64,000 nucleotides of DNA. It comes from DASUAS01 sp963720765 (GTDB lineage Bacteria; Actinomycetota; Acidimicrobiia; IMCC26256; DASPTH01). Under the pieces are notes generated by a model. It ran no database searches. It saw only the letters and a list, made by a program, of their open reading frames with translations, and was not told where the DNA came from. Of the stretch, positions 8,417-16,770 are shown piece by piece. Location of the stretch: assembly GCA_963720765.1 (NCBI GenBank), contig CAVRGS010000007.1, positions 1-64,000 of the forward strand, in the 5' to 3' direction. Every line of letters begins with the position of its first letter. Within the stretch, counting starts at the first letter, position 1. Made by a program: the position numbers and the translations under genes.

Positions 8417-8468
8417 CGAACGTCTCGGGGTTGACCCTCACCTACGTACTCGACGTCCGAGATGTTCG
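8417..8468. terminator. Inverted repeat between convergent genes, terminator-like
   Basis: CGAACGTCTCGG (8417-8428) and CCGAGATGTTCG (8457-8468) pair over 11 of 12 positions across a 28-nt loop. They lie between the stops of the DUF1990 gene and etfA. There is no U-tract, as is common in GC-rich actinomycetes, so a bidirectional terminator is inferred from location. Confidence 0.4.
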
Positions 8469-8480
8469 CCTGAGGCAGCG

Positions 8481-9446
8481 CTACTTCGCCTTGAGCGCCT
8501 CGATGAGCTTCGGCACGACCTTGTGCACGTCACCCACGATGCCGAGGTCGGCGATGCCGAAGATCGGCGCCTCGCCGTCCTTGTTCACGCAGATGATGTT
8601 GTCGGAGCCCTTCATGCCCACCATGTGCTGGGTGGCACCGGAGATGCCGAGCGCGATGTAGAGCTTCGGCTTCACGACCTTGCCGGTCTGTCCCACCTGC
8701 TTGGAGTAGGGCACCCAGCCGGCGTCGACGATGGCACGCGACGCGCCCGACGCACCGTTCAGCAGCTTGGCGAGGTCATCGACCAGGGGCTCGTAGGCCT
8801 CCGCGCTGCCGATGCCGCGGCCGCCGGACACGACGACCGTCGCCTCTTCGAGCTTCGGCCCCTCGCGCTCCTCGACGTGACGCTCGAGCACCTTGGCCTC
8901 GCCGGCACGCCCCGCGTCACCCGCGGCCACGGTCACGACCTCCGCCGCGCCACCACCGCTCGGCTCCGCCGCGAAGGACTTCGGCCGGATGGCGCCGAGA
9001 AACGGACCGTCGGCCTCGAACTCGGTGTCGACCAGCGTCACGCCCCCGAAGATGGCGGTGCCGACGATGAGCTTGTCGCCGTCGACCTTCAGGTCCGTGC
9101 CGTTGGTGAGCACCGGGCGGTCGATCTTCACCGACAGGCGGGCGATCGCGTCACGGCCGTCGTAGCTCTGCGCGAACAACACCGCGTCGGGCGAGTGCTC
9201 ACCCACGAGCGACGCCAGCGCGGCGGCGCCCACGACGCCGGGAAGGGCGTCGCCGGGATCGACCGCGTACACCTTGGTCGCGCCGTACTCGCCGAGACCG
9301 GTGGCCAGGGCGTCGGCGTCGGCGCCGACGTACACGGCCTCGACGGTGTCGGCCAGCTCGCGGGCCTTGGTGAGGATCTCGAGGGTCGCGCTCGCCGGCT
9401 TGTCACCGTCGGCTTCGGCGAAGACCCAGATCTTGGAAACTGCCAT
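8481..9446 (-). CDS. etfA: Electron transfer flavoprotein, alpha subunit
   Basis: This 321-residue FAD-binding subunit of the ETF heterodimer accepts electrons from acyl-CoA dehydrogenases and passes them towards the quinone pool. The C-terminal FAD domain is intact: VVSGGRGIGS, the stretch LNGASGASRAIVDAGW, QVGQTGKVVKPKLYIALG, the ISGATQHMVGM motif and the closing GIADLGIVGDVHKVVP. The ATG at 9446 follows an AGGAGAAC site. It is the second gene after etfB with a 30-bp gap, so they form one operon. The acyl-CoA dehydrogenase gene at 24863-26143 could be one client, but there is no positional link. Confidence 0.96.
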   Translation of the reverse strand: MAVSKIWVFAEADGDKPASATLEILTKARELADTVEAVYVGADADALATGLGEYGATKVYAVDPGDALPGVVGAAALASLVGEHSPDAVLFAQSYDGRDAIARLSVKIDRPVLTNGTDLKVDGDKLIVGTAIFGGVTLVDTEFEADGPFLGAIRPKSFAAEPSGGGAAEVVTVAAGDAGRAGEAKVLERHVEEREGPKLEEATVVVSGGRGIGSAEAYEPLVDDLAKLLNGASGASRAIVDAGWVPYSKQVGQTGKVVKPKLYIALGISGATQHMVGMKGSDNIICVNKDGEAPIFGIADLGIVGDVHKVVPKLIEALKAK

Positions 9447-9476
9447 TGCTCGTTCTCCTGCTTGTCCTGGGTCCGG

Positions 9477-10256
9477 TCAGACGACTTTGAGCTGCTCGAG
9501 GAACTGCACGATGCGCTGGTACGCCTCGCCGTCGTCCTCGATCTTCTCGCCGGCCTCGCGCTCGGGCGCAGCGCTGACGGACACGATCTTCTGGCGGGCA
9601 CCGGCCCAGCCGACCTGACCGGCGTCGAGCCCGAGATCGGCCACCGTCACCTGGTCGACGGGCTTGTTCTTCGCCGCCATGATCCCCTTGAACGAGGGGT
9701 AGCGGGGCTCGACCACACCGGCGGTCACGCTGACGACCGCGGGCAGCGACGCCTCGACCTCGTCGAAGCCGGCCTCGGTCTGGCGCTGGATGGTGACCTT
9801 GCCGTCGCCGATCTCGACGTGCTTGGCGAAGGTCAGCGACGGCCAGCCGAGCAGCTCCGCGACCTGCGCGGGGATGGTGCCGGTGTACCCGTCGGTCGAC
9901 TCGGTGGCGGTGACCACGAGGTCGATGCCACCCGCCCGCTCGACCGCCTTGGCGATCACCTTGGCCGTCGACAGGGAGTCGGAGCCGGCCAGCGCGTCGT
10001 CGGACACGAGGACCGCACGGGCCGCGCCCATCGCCAGCGCGGTGCGCAGGCCCGAGACCTCGCCGTTGGGCGCCATCGAGATCAGGACGACCTCGCCACC
10101 GCCGGCCTTCTCCGCCAACTGGAGCGACATCTCCACGCCGTAGGCGTCGGAGTCGTCGAGGATGAGCTTGCCCGAGCGGCTCAGCGTGTGGTCACCGTCG
10201 AGGCTGCCGGGGACGGCCGGGTCCGGGATCTGCTTCACGCAGACTGCGATGTTCAT
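9477..10256 (-). CDS. etfB: Electron transfer flavoprotein, beta subunit
   Basis: This 259-residue beta subunit starts MNIAVCVKQIPDP, the family hallmark, followed by LILDDSDAYGVEMSLQLAEK, the AMP-binding loop region LVVTATESTDGYTGTIPAQ, and EAGFDEVEASLPAVVSVT. It forms the ETF dimer with the product of the next gene. The start ATG at 10256 faces a 110-bp region shared with a divergent FAD oxidoreductase gene. Confidence 0.96.
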   Translation of the reverse strand: MNIAVCVKQIPDPAVPGSLDGDHTLSRSGKLILDDSDAYGVEMSLQLAEKAGGGEVVLISMAPNGEVSGLRTALAMGAARAVLVSDDALAGSDSLSTAKVIAKAVERAGGIDLVVTATESTDGYTGTIPAQVAELLGWPSLTFAKHVEIGDGKVTIQRQTEAGFDEVEASLPAVVSVTAGVVEPRYPSFKGIMAAKNKPVDQVTVADLGLDAGQVGWAGARQKIVSVSAAPEREAGEKIEDDGEAYQRIVQFLEQLKVV

Positions 10257-10338
10257 TCGTTGCTCCGTGCCTAGTCGAGTGCCGTGCGTGCGGGCGCGCG
10301 ACGTGCCACCTCGGCACTGCCGCCACGCCTGCGGATGA

Positions 10339-10360
10339 CCTGATTCTTGCCGCGATCAGG
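10339..10360. promoter_or_regulatory. Palindrome in the etfB/oxidoreductase divergent region
   Basis: CCTGAT (10339-10344) and ATCAGG (10355-10360) form an exact 6-bp inverted repeat with a 10-bp spacer. It lies 7 bp before the GTG at 10367 and about 80 bp upstream of etfB. A second, looser repeat (AGTGCCG at 10278, CGGCACT at 10312) lies closer to etfB. The position suits an operator; the regulator is unknown. Confidence 0.3.
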
Positions 10361-10366
10361 CCACCG

Positions 10367-11656
10367 GTGCGAAACGTGGGTACCGTCGGTCACTTGACGG
10401 GCACCGATCTCGACGTCCTCATCGTCGGAGCCGGTCCCGCCGGGGTCGCGGCGGGACTCGAGGCTCGCCGGCTGGGTCTCGACGCCCTCGTCGTCGACAA
10501 GGCCGGCTTCCCCCGCGACAAGACGTGCGGCGACGGCCTCACCACCGGGGCGTTGCGCGTGCTGGACGAGCTGGGGTTCGACGTCCGGACGCTCCCGTCG
10601 TGGGTGGCGGTCACCGACACCGTGATCGTGTCCCCCACAGGTCGTGAGGTCGAGGTTCCTCTGCCGCCCGACGGCGCCTACGCGGGCGTGGTCCCCCGCG
10701 TCGAACTCGACGCGGCGCTGGTCGCACACGCGCGGGCGCGCGGCGTCGACGTGCACGAACGTGCGGGCGTGACCGGGATCGAAGCTGGCGAAGACACCCT
10801 CACCGCGTCGTTGGCCGCCCCAACCAACGAAGGCGGCACCGAGGTGACCGCACGCTTCGTCGTCGCCGCCGACGGTCACTGGTCGCCCGTGCGCCGCATG
10901 GTCGGCGCCGAGTCGGCGACCCCGCTCGGAAGTTGGCACGCGTTCCGCCAGTACTTCACCGGCGTCGAGGACCGTCGCCTCTGGGTGCTGTTCGAAGAGG
11001 ACCTCCTGCCCGGCTACGCGTGGGTGTTCCCCGTCGGAGGAGGCCGCGCCAACGTCGGCTTCGGCGTGCTCCGCGCGAACGACGAGTCGACCAACGGCAA
11101 GGCGCTCGGGGCCCTGTGGCGCGATCTGGCCGACCGGCCGAGCCTGCGCCGCGCGCTCGGTCCCGACGCCGAGGCCGAGGGCACCGTGCGCGCGTGGCCG
11201 ATCCCGGCGGCGTACGACCGCAACCGTCTCACCCACGGCCGCGTGCTGTTCGTCGGCGACGCCGCCAACGTGGTCGATCCCATGACCGGCGAAGGCATCG
11301 CGCAGGCGTTGGAGAGCGGCATGCTCGCAGCGCGTGCGATCGCGGCGTCACCCCGCGACGCGACTGCGGTCACCACCCACTACCGCAACGGCGTCGACGA
11401 CACGCTCGGCGCCGACCTGCGCTTCGCCGCGCTGCTGCAGCACGTGCTGCGCGTGCCGCTCGGGGCGCGCGCCGCCATCCGCGCCGCGTCGCTCACCCCG
11501 TGGACGCGCCGCAACTTCGCCCGCTGGATGTGGGAGGACTACCCCCGCGCGCTGCTGCTCACCCCGCGCCGCTGGCGCAAAGGCGCGCTGAGCGCATCAG
11601 GCGCCTACCCCGACGCGCCTTTCCCTGACGCGGCCTTCCCTGACGCGTTGGTGTAG
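10367..11656 (+). CDS. Geranylgeranyl-reductase-family FAD-dependent oxidoreductase
   Basis: This protein of up to 429 residues belongs to the geranylgeranyl reductase/FixC-like flavoprotein group, which reduces isoprenoid or quinone-linked double bonds. The dinucleotide motif VLIVGAGPAGVAAGLEARR lies near residue 18 and is followed by DKAGFPRDKTCGDGL. The second FAD motif GRVLFVGDAANVVDPMTGEG and the region IAQALESG are typical. The start is uncertain: GTG at 10367 or TTG at 10394 (10 codons in), both before the Rossmann strand. The last 50 bp overlap the 3' end of the convergent phosphoesterase, and the C-terminal tail is a repeated Pro-Asp-Ala pattern. Divergence from etfBA suggests shared redox regulation but proves nothing. 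Confidence 0.85.
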   Translation: MRNVGTVGHLTGTDLDVLIVGAGPAGVAAGLEARRLGLDALVVDKAGFPRDKTCGDGLTTGALRVLDELGFDVRTLPSWVAVTDTVIVSPTGREVEVPLPPDGAYAGVVPRVELDAALVAHARARGVDVHERAGVTGIEAGEDTLTASLAAPTNEGGTEVTARFVVAADGHWSPVRRMVGAESATPLGSWHAFRQYFTGVEDRRLWVLFEEDLLPGYAWVFPVGGGRANVGFGVLRANDESTNGKALGALWRDLADRPSLRRALGPDAEAEGTVRAWPIPAAYDRNRLTHGRVLFVGDAANVVDPMTGEGIAQALESGMLAARAIAASPRDATAVTTHYRNGVDDTLGADLRFAALLQHVLRVPLGARAAIRAASLTPWTRRNFARWMWEDYPRALLLTPRRWRKGALSASGAYPDAPFPDAAFPDALV

Positions 11657-12763
11657 ACGTCCTTTCCGAAGCACGCCAGGCCCGACTGCGCGGCGTAACC
11701 GAGGTGCTTCACGCCGAACAGGTCTTCGAGGCTGCAGAGCAGCGCGAAGTGGTTGTAGGGCGTCGTGCTGGTCGAGCCCGGCTTGATGAACGGCGAAATC
11801 AGCACCGCACCGATCCGGCCACCGCCGGGACCGGGCACGACGGAGCTCGCACTCTCGACGTTCGGGTAGGTCGGAGTGTTGCAGCAGGTCGTCACGTCGG
11901 CTGTCTCCCCCGTGCCCTCCGCCTCGTCGAAGGTCACGACGAGCAGCCCGTCCTTCTTGAACGCGGGCGAGGCGAGGATCTTCGGCACCCAGGTCTGCAG
12001 CCACGTGTTCGCAGACACGAGCCCCCCGGCGCCCCCATCGGGACACGTGTTGTCGTGTCCGTCGTTGCACAGGTTCGGGGTGATCATCGAGTAGTTCGGT
12101 GTGGTCTTCGCCGATGCCAGGTCTCCCTCGAGCGCGGTGAGCGCCGACCACGTTCTTCTCGCAGCTCGGCGAATCGACGATCGAGTGGAAGTACACGAAC
12201 GGGTTGTGTCGCGTGGCGTACGCGCTCGACGGGTTCGATGCGCCGGCGACGACGTAGGGGTCCTTCTCGCCGATCGACGGGTGCAGACACGGCGACGACA
12301 TGTCCTCCATGTAGCCCTTCCACGTGAGCTTCTTCGCGGCGAGTTGGTCGGCGATGGTCTTGACCGACGTCGGGTACACGCAGCCGTCACCGAGCGCCTG
12401 ACCCAGGTCACCCGTGCCCGTGCTCACGAAGTCGGTGTACGTGAAGCAGTCGAGCTGCGTCTGCTTGCTCGGACCCTGTCCGCTGACCTCGGCGATGTAG
12501 TTGTCGAGGCTCACGTGGCCGATGGCGAAGTACTGCTCCAGCAGCACACCCTTGGCCACGAGATCCTGGCTCAGGTACGGCGCGGGCGAGTCGGGCCCGA
12601 AGGTCTCGTCGTAGTTCTCGTTCTCGAGGTTGACGACGAAGACGTGCTTGATCGGCGGCGGCTTCGTCTTCGTGCTCTTGGCGGCGGCCCCGGACGGCGC
12701 CCCCAACAACGCCGATCCGATGAGCGCGACCACGACCAGCACCACTGCGCGCGTGAGCTTCAT
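11605..12763 (-). pseudogene. Secreted phosphoesterase (PF04185 family), frameshifted as sequenced
   Basis: The N-terminal part starts MKLTRAVVLVVVALIG, a signal peptide, then continues with HVFVVNLENENYDETFG, the metal-site region of phospholipase C/acid-phosphatase-like phosphoesterases. It runs as far as CEKNVVG at about 12,148. There the frame breaks. The conserved remainder (LTALEGDLASAK, TPNYSMITPNLCNDGHD, LLVVTFDEAEG, GRIGAVLISPFIKPG) continues in another frame to a stop at 11605. A single extra base near 12,140-12,155 (GTCGGCGCTC) restores one 385-residue protein. Both halves are well conserved, so the lesion is recent or a sequencing error. The 3' end overlaps the convergent flavoprotein gene by 52 bp. 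The product would hydrolyse phosphate esters outside the membrane. Confidence 0.8.
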
Positions 12764-12896
12764 GTCGATTCCCCCAGGGTCGATCCGCCGACGGAACCTA
12801 CCTGCCGGTTCGGCGTCGAAATGGTCGCCTCGGGACCTTCGACCCTTTCTCCCGTTGGTGCCGTCGTCGGCGACGCCCCGTCCCTACACTTTCGGG

Positions 12897-13595
12897 ATGG
12901 CCGTCACCGACCACTGGCTCTCCACGCCGCACTGGTCCACCGACATCCCCCTCGACACGCGTCACCCGCGTGTCAGCGCGCTCGCCGAGCACGGCTACGT
13001 CGTGCTGCGCGACGCCGAGCCGATCCCCGAGTCGGAGTACATCGACCTCGAGTACATGGACTGGAAGAGCGGCGGCGACACCAACTTCGCGCCCGTCGCC
13101 ACCGCCGACGGCGAGCTCGACTGCCGCGGCTTCTGGAAGCCGGGCGACGAGCGGGCCGACAAGGGCGGGCGGTTCACGTCGAACGCGCAGCACTGCCCCC
13201 GAATCGTCGCCGAGGTCGAGTCGGTGGGCGCCGACTTCGGTCGCGTGCGCGTGATCAAGCTGGAGCCCCAGGGCTACGACGACGCGCTGCGCCAGATCCA
13301 CCGCGACGACAACAACCGCTTCAACCCCGACACCGACGGCTGGGTGGTGCGCTCGTGGATCGAGCTCACCGACAACCCCGACAGCTTCATGGTCCTCATG
13401 GAGCAGGGGCCCGACGGCCTGCCCGACCCGAGCACCGAGGTACGCGTCCCGCTGCATCGGGGCGCGCGCTTCGTCGTCGACACGCAGCGCCTGTGGCACG
13501 TCGTGTGCCACACCGGCAACGAGCCGCGCTACGCGCTCATCTCCAGCTTCGAGAGCGGTCCCGCGCTCGAAGCCTGGATCGAGTCGCAGCAGTAG
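12897..13595 (+). CDS. Putative 2OG-Fe(II)-oxygenase-like protein
   Basis: I do not recognise a named family for this 232-residue protein. It has a plausible double-stranded-beta-helix metal triad: H135-x-D137 in QIHRDDN, then H201 in LWHVVCH, with R211 ten residues later in EPRYALISS. This is the HxD...H...R pattern of 2-oxoglutarate/Fe(II) dioxygenases. The spacing between the pair and the distal His (about 65 residues) is reasonable, and VPLHRGARFVVDTQRLWH reads like the strand before the distal His in aspartyl-hydroxylase or phytanoyl-type enzymes. The start is ATG at 12897; a divergent 133-bp promoter region separates it from the phosphoesterase. Function beyond this is unknown. Confidence 0.7.
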   Translation: MAVTDHWLSTPHWSTDIPLDTRHPRVSALAEHGYVVLRDAEPIPESEYIDLEYMDWKSGGDTNFAPVATADGELDCRGFWKPGDERADKGGRFTSNAQHCPRIVAEVESVGADFGRVRVIKLEPQGYDDALRQIHRDDNNRFNPDTDGWVVRSWIELTDNPDSFMVLMEQGPDGLPDPSTEVRVPLHRGARFVVDTQRLWHVVCHTGNEPRYALISSFESGPALEAWIESQQ

Positions 13596-13685
13596 CACAC
13601 CGATCGCTCCGCACCTCGCTCCCCGGCCGTCGGCAAGAAGCTGGCGCGAGGAGCGCGCTCGCCGACCGGTCTCACGTGAGCGCGA

Positions 13686-14441
13686 TCACCAGGTCTGCGC
13701 CGACGCTCGCACCAGCAGCTCATTGATCGCGACGCGACGATCACGGGTGACGACGAAGGCGATCGCGTCGGCGACGTCCTCGGGAAGAAGTGGTTCGATG
13801 GCTGCCACCTGCGACTCAGCGGCACGGCGGACGTCGTCGGGCAGGTGCGAAGTCAGCTCGGTGTCCACCGTGCCCGGCTCCACGACACTCACCCGTACCC
13901 CCTGGTGCAGCATCTCCTGACGGAGCGCCTCCGAGAACGCGACGACGCCCGCTTTGGTGAGGTTGTAGACGGAGCTCCCCGGCCGAGCGACGCGACCCGC
14001 CGTTGAGCTGATGTTCACGAGGTCCGCGACCCCGCGCGATGAGGTCGACGCCGCGGCGGCCAGATGTGGGAGCGCCGCATGGGTGACGTACAGCAGGCCT
14101 TGCACATTGAGCGCCAGCATTCGGTCCCATTGATCAGTCGTCGCGGACATCGCTTGACCGAGCAGCATGATCCCCGCGTTGTTCACCAGGACATCGAGGC
14201 GTCCGAGCTCCGCGACACTGCGCTCGACGGCGCCGATCGCCTGCTCCGCGTCGGTGACGTCAGCCTCGACGACCACTGCTCTGCCACCTGACGACTCGAT
14301 CCTCGCCGCCAGTTGCTCGAGCCTGTCCCGACGGCGCGCAACGAGCGCGACAGTGGCACCGTCCGCAGCGAGCCGCCATGCCGTGGCTGCTCCGATCCCG
14401 CTGCTCGCGCCCGTGACCAGCGCCGCCGTACCGTCCAACAC
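13686..14441 (-). CDS. SDR-family NAD(P)-dependent oxidoreductase
   Basis: This 251-residue classical short-chain dehydrogenase has the cofactor motif TGASSGIG near residue 10, then ADVTDAEQ, the structural NNAG in LVNNAGIMLLGQ, and the catalytic Ser in NISSTAGR with the YNLTK (YxxxK) motif. VSVVEPGTVDTEL follows the active site. The start is GTG at 14441, 1 nt after the stop of a truncated SnoaL-like frame, so the genes are tightly packed. NADP preference is suggested by the basic ARRRDR stretch after the second strand. The substrate is unknown. Confidence 0.9.
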   Translation of the reverse strand: MLDGTAALVTGASSGIGAATAWRLAADGATVALVARRRDRLEQLAARIESSGGRAVVVEADVTDAEQAIGAVERSVAELGRLDVLVNNAGIMLLGQAMSATTDQWDRMLALNVQGLLYVTHAALPHLAAAASTSSRGVADLVNISSTAGRVARPGSSVYNLTKAGVVAFSEALRQEMLHQGVRVSVVEPGTVDTELTSHLPDDVRRAAESQVAAIEPLLPEDVADAIAFVVTRDRRVAINELLVRASAQTW

Positions 14442-14442
14442 G

Positions 14443-14673
14443 TCAGCTAGCCCCGGAAACCGGTGAAGCGTGGTGCGCGACCATCTCCCACTGCGCGCCC
14501 TCGGCGCGCACGACCACGTTGATCGTCGTGCCCTTCGAACCCCCGAGGTCGTCGCTGGTCGCGCGCTGCAGGATGTTCTCGTCGAGCGTGTTCCATTCGC
14601 TGTCACCCGCCACGGTGACCTGCTCATCGAGCACGAACTGAATGTACCCGGTGTTGAGGAAGACGGCGTCCAC
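14443..14673 (-). pseudogene. 5'-truncated copy of a SnoaL/NTF2-like gene
   Basis: The 76 residues from FLNTGYIQFVL to HHASPVSGAS align along their whole length with the C-terminal half of the protein encoded at 15242-15670 (FRNTGYIQFVL to HHASPVAGDG). NTLDENILQ and GSKGTTINV also match. The N-terminal half of the NTF2 fold is missing, and the upstream 87 bp contain no in-frame continuation. This looks like a partial tandem duplication that kept only the 3' half. A GTG at 14673 could still start a short protein. Confidence 0.65.
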
Positions 14674-14760
14674 AGGTCTGAGCCAGGTCGGCCGTACCCA
14701 CCGCCTGGGGCGACACCCCGCCAGCGGGTACCAGGACTCGGATCGGGCGCGAGCGACGCG

Positions 14761-15222
14761 TCAGTACTCGCCCTTGATCACGAAGTAGGAGCCGCGGATG
14801 GTCCCCGCGAGCTTCGACTTCTGACGCGCGAACTTGAACTTCTCGGCGAGCTCCTCGGGGACGTCCATGCCGTCGGAGAGCTTGAAGCCCACCGCGCGCT
14901 TCCCGCCGTCGTCGAGCCCGTACATCACGTTGATCGAGAGGCCGCTCTCGTAGAACACGTACGCGAACTTGATGCCGTCGGCCTCGAACTCGGTCGCCTC
15001 GAGCGGCGTCGACGCGATGACGACGTCGCGCTCCTCCAGGATCTTCGCGATCCAGGCGACGGTCTTCTTCGACTTGCTCGCGGGCTCCACGGTGAACACG
15101 TGGTCGTACTTGTTCTTGAAGTAGCGCGCTTCGTTGGCACGCAGGCCGGCGAGTGCGTCGGCGACCGGCGACGATTCCAGGCCCACCGTCGAGACATCTT
15201 TGAAGTCCACCTCGTACGACAT
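14761..15222 (-). CDS. Conserved hypothetical protein
   Basis: This 153-residue soluble protein starts at ATG 15222 with GAGGAG 7 nt upstream. The sequence begins MSYEVDFKDVSTVGLES and is rich in Lys and acidic residues compared with its neighbours. It contains no motif I can assign. Blocks such as NKYDHVFTVEPASKSKKTV and KFAYVFYESGLSINVMYGL suggest a compact alpha/beta domain. It lies between the truncated and intact SnoaL-like copies, 19 bp downstream of the intact one, so it was caught inside whatever duplication produced them. Confidence 0.6.
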   Translation of the reverse strand: MSYEVDFKDVSTVGLESSPVADALAGLRANEARYFKNKYDHVFTVEPASKSKKTVAWIAKILEERDVVIASTPLEATEFEADGIKFAYVFYESGLSINVMYGLDDGGKRAVGFKLSDGMDVPEELAEKFKFARQKSKLAGTIRGSYFVIKGEY

Positions 15223-15241
15223 CGACAACTCCTCGTCCTGT

Positions 15242-15670
15242 TCAGCCGTCACCGGCAACGGGCGATGCGTGGTGCACCACCATCTTCCAGTTGTCGTCGC
15301 CGGCGTCGGAATCGTGACTGCGCACGAACACGTTGATGCTCGTGGCCTTCGAGCCCGAGAGGTCGTCGGACGTCTCCATCCCGCCTGCCTGCAGGATGTT
15401 CTCGTCGAGCGTGACCCAGGCGCTGTCGCCTTCGATCGTCACCTGCTCGTCGGTCAGCACGAACTGGATGTACCCGGTGTTGCGGAAGATCGCGTCCCAC
15501 GATCCCGCGACGCGCGCCCAGCCACGCAACATCGGCCACCCGGGATGGGTCACCACGATGCGGTCGGAGTGCTCCCAGACGTCGGCCATGGCGTCGAGGT
15601 CGCGCGTCTCGAGCGCGGCGTAGAACGCGGAGTTGGCCGCGCGGACACCTGCCTCGTCCGCGTCGGTCAA
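15242..15670 (-). CDS. SnoaL/NTF2-like domain protein (DUF4440/SgcJ type)
   Basis: This 142-residue NTF2-fold protein shows the usual pattern: an N-terminal helix FYAALETRDLDAMADVWEHS, the strand ITHP-like VVTHPGWPMLRGWARV, then GYIQFVLTDEQVTI, WVTLDENILQ and the closing KMVVHHASPV. Such domains serve as small-molecule isomerases, hydrolases or binding modules. The best start is TTG at 15670 after GGTGGCGG. The stop of the upstream LLM gene lies 17 bp away. It is the intact parent of the truncated copy at 14443-14673. Confidence 0.8.
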   Translation of the reverse strand: MTDADEAGVRAANSAFYAALETRDLDAMADVWEHSDRIVVTHPGWPMLRGWARVAGSWDAIFRNTGYIQFVLTDEQVTIEGDSAWVTLDENILQAGGMETSDDLSGSKATSINVFVRSHDSDAGDDNWKMVVHHASPVAGDG

Positions 15671-15686
15671 GCCGCCACCTGCGCCA

Positions 15687-16709
15687 TCACGCCGTGGCCT
15701 TGAGCTGCGCGAGCACCGACGTCCACACCTCGGGATCCGACTGGTACGGCGCGTCGAAGTTGAGGCGGTCGAGGATCTCGCCATAGCGGGCGAGGATCGC
15801 GTCCGCGAGCGCGTCGGGCGCGGCCACCACTGCGAAGGTCTCGAGCATCTCGTCGGTGATCAGCTCACCCATCGCCACCCACTCCCCCTTGCGCGACAGC
15901 TCGTTCAGCTGGGTGCCGACGTCTTCCCAGCCGTGCAGGCGCAGCACGCCGTGGTAGCCGGGCGTGGAGCCGTAGAACGCGATCTGCTGCTTCGTGCCGG
16001 TGCGCGCGGCTTCCCACTCCTCGTCGGTGGTGCCGGTGACGACGAACACGGGGAGGCTGAGGGTGAAGTCGGCGCGGGAGCGCCCGCTCGTCACGAAGCC
16101 GCGCTCGATGCCGGGCAGCGTGACCTCGCGCACGTAGCGCTCGGTGGTGAACGGATGCAGGATCATGCCGTCGGCAACCTCGCCGGCGACCTCGGTCATG
16201 AGGTCGCCGACCGCCGCCAGCATCACCTTCGGCGGACCGTACGGGTTGGGGCCCGGGTCGAAGAACGGCGTCATCAACGTGTGGGTGTAGAACTCGCCCT
16301 TGAACGCGAGCTTCTCCCCGCCGTTCCACGCGGCCCAGATCGCGCGCAGGCCGAGGATGAACTCGCGCATGCGCGCCGCCGGGTGCGACCACGGCATCGA
16401 GAAGCGGCGCTCGATGTGCGGCTTGATCTGGCTGCCGAGCCCAAGGGTGAAGCGACCCTTCGACGCGAGCTGCAGGTCGTTGGCGATCGACGCCATCGTC
16501 ATCGGCGTGCGGGCGAACGCGATCGCGACACCGGTCGACAGCTCCAGGTGCTCGGTGGCCCGCGCCGCGAGCAGCAGCGGGAAGAACGGATCGTGACTCG
16601 TCTCCGCGGTGGCGCCGCCGTCGTAGCCGTCGGCCTCGAGCGCCCGCGCCCGGCCTTCGATCTCGTCGAACGACCCACCCAACATCCCGTCGATCTTCAC
16701 GCCCCGCAC
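15687..16709 (-). CDS. F420-dependent LLM-class oxidoreductase
   Basis: This 340-residue TIM-barrel protein resembles the TIGR03617-type F420-dependent group: GMLGGSFDEIEGRARALEAD at the N-terminus, VAIAFARTPMTMASIANDLQ, the block FTLGLGSQIKPHIERRF near residue 90, and MREFILGLRAIWAAW. The C-terminal part has VAAPDALADAILARYG. It probably uses reduced F420 for hydride transfer; the substrate is unknown. The start is GTG at 16709, with another GTG at 16700 three codons in. It precedes the SnoaL-like gene in the same direction and is divergent from the nuclease gene. Confidence 0.88.
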   Translation of the reverse strand: MRGVKIDGMLGGSFDEIEGRARALEADGYDGGATAETSHDPFFPLLLAARATEHLELSTGVAIAFARTPMTMASIANDLQLASKGRFTLGLGSQIKPHIERRFSMPWSHPAARMREFILGLRAIWAAWNGGEKLAFKGEFYTHTLMTPFFDPGPNPYGPPKVMLAAVGDLMTEVAGEVADGMILHPFTTERYVREVTLPGIERGFVTSGRSRADFTLSLPVFVVTGTTDEEWEAARTGTKQQIAFYGSTPGYHGVLRLHGWEDVGTQLNELSRKGEWVAMGELITDEMLETFAVVAAPDALADAILARYGEILDRLNFDAPYQSDPEVWTSVLAQLKATA

Positions 16710-16770
16710 GCTACCCAGAATCTCCCGGCCATCCGCTTACCTGTCACACCCCCGCGGTACCGTCGATCCC

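Noticed and set aside
14761..15222. Phage-tail or toxin-antitoxin protein
   Set aside because: The hypothetical protein is unusual in composition, but no motif or neighbour supports either role.
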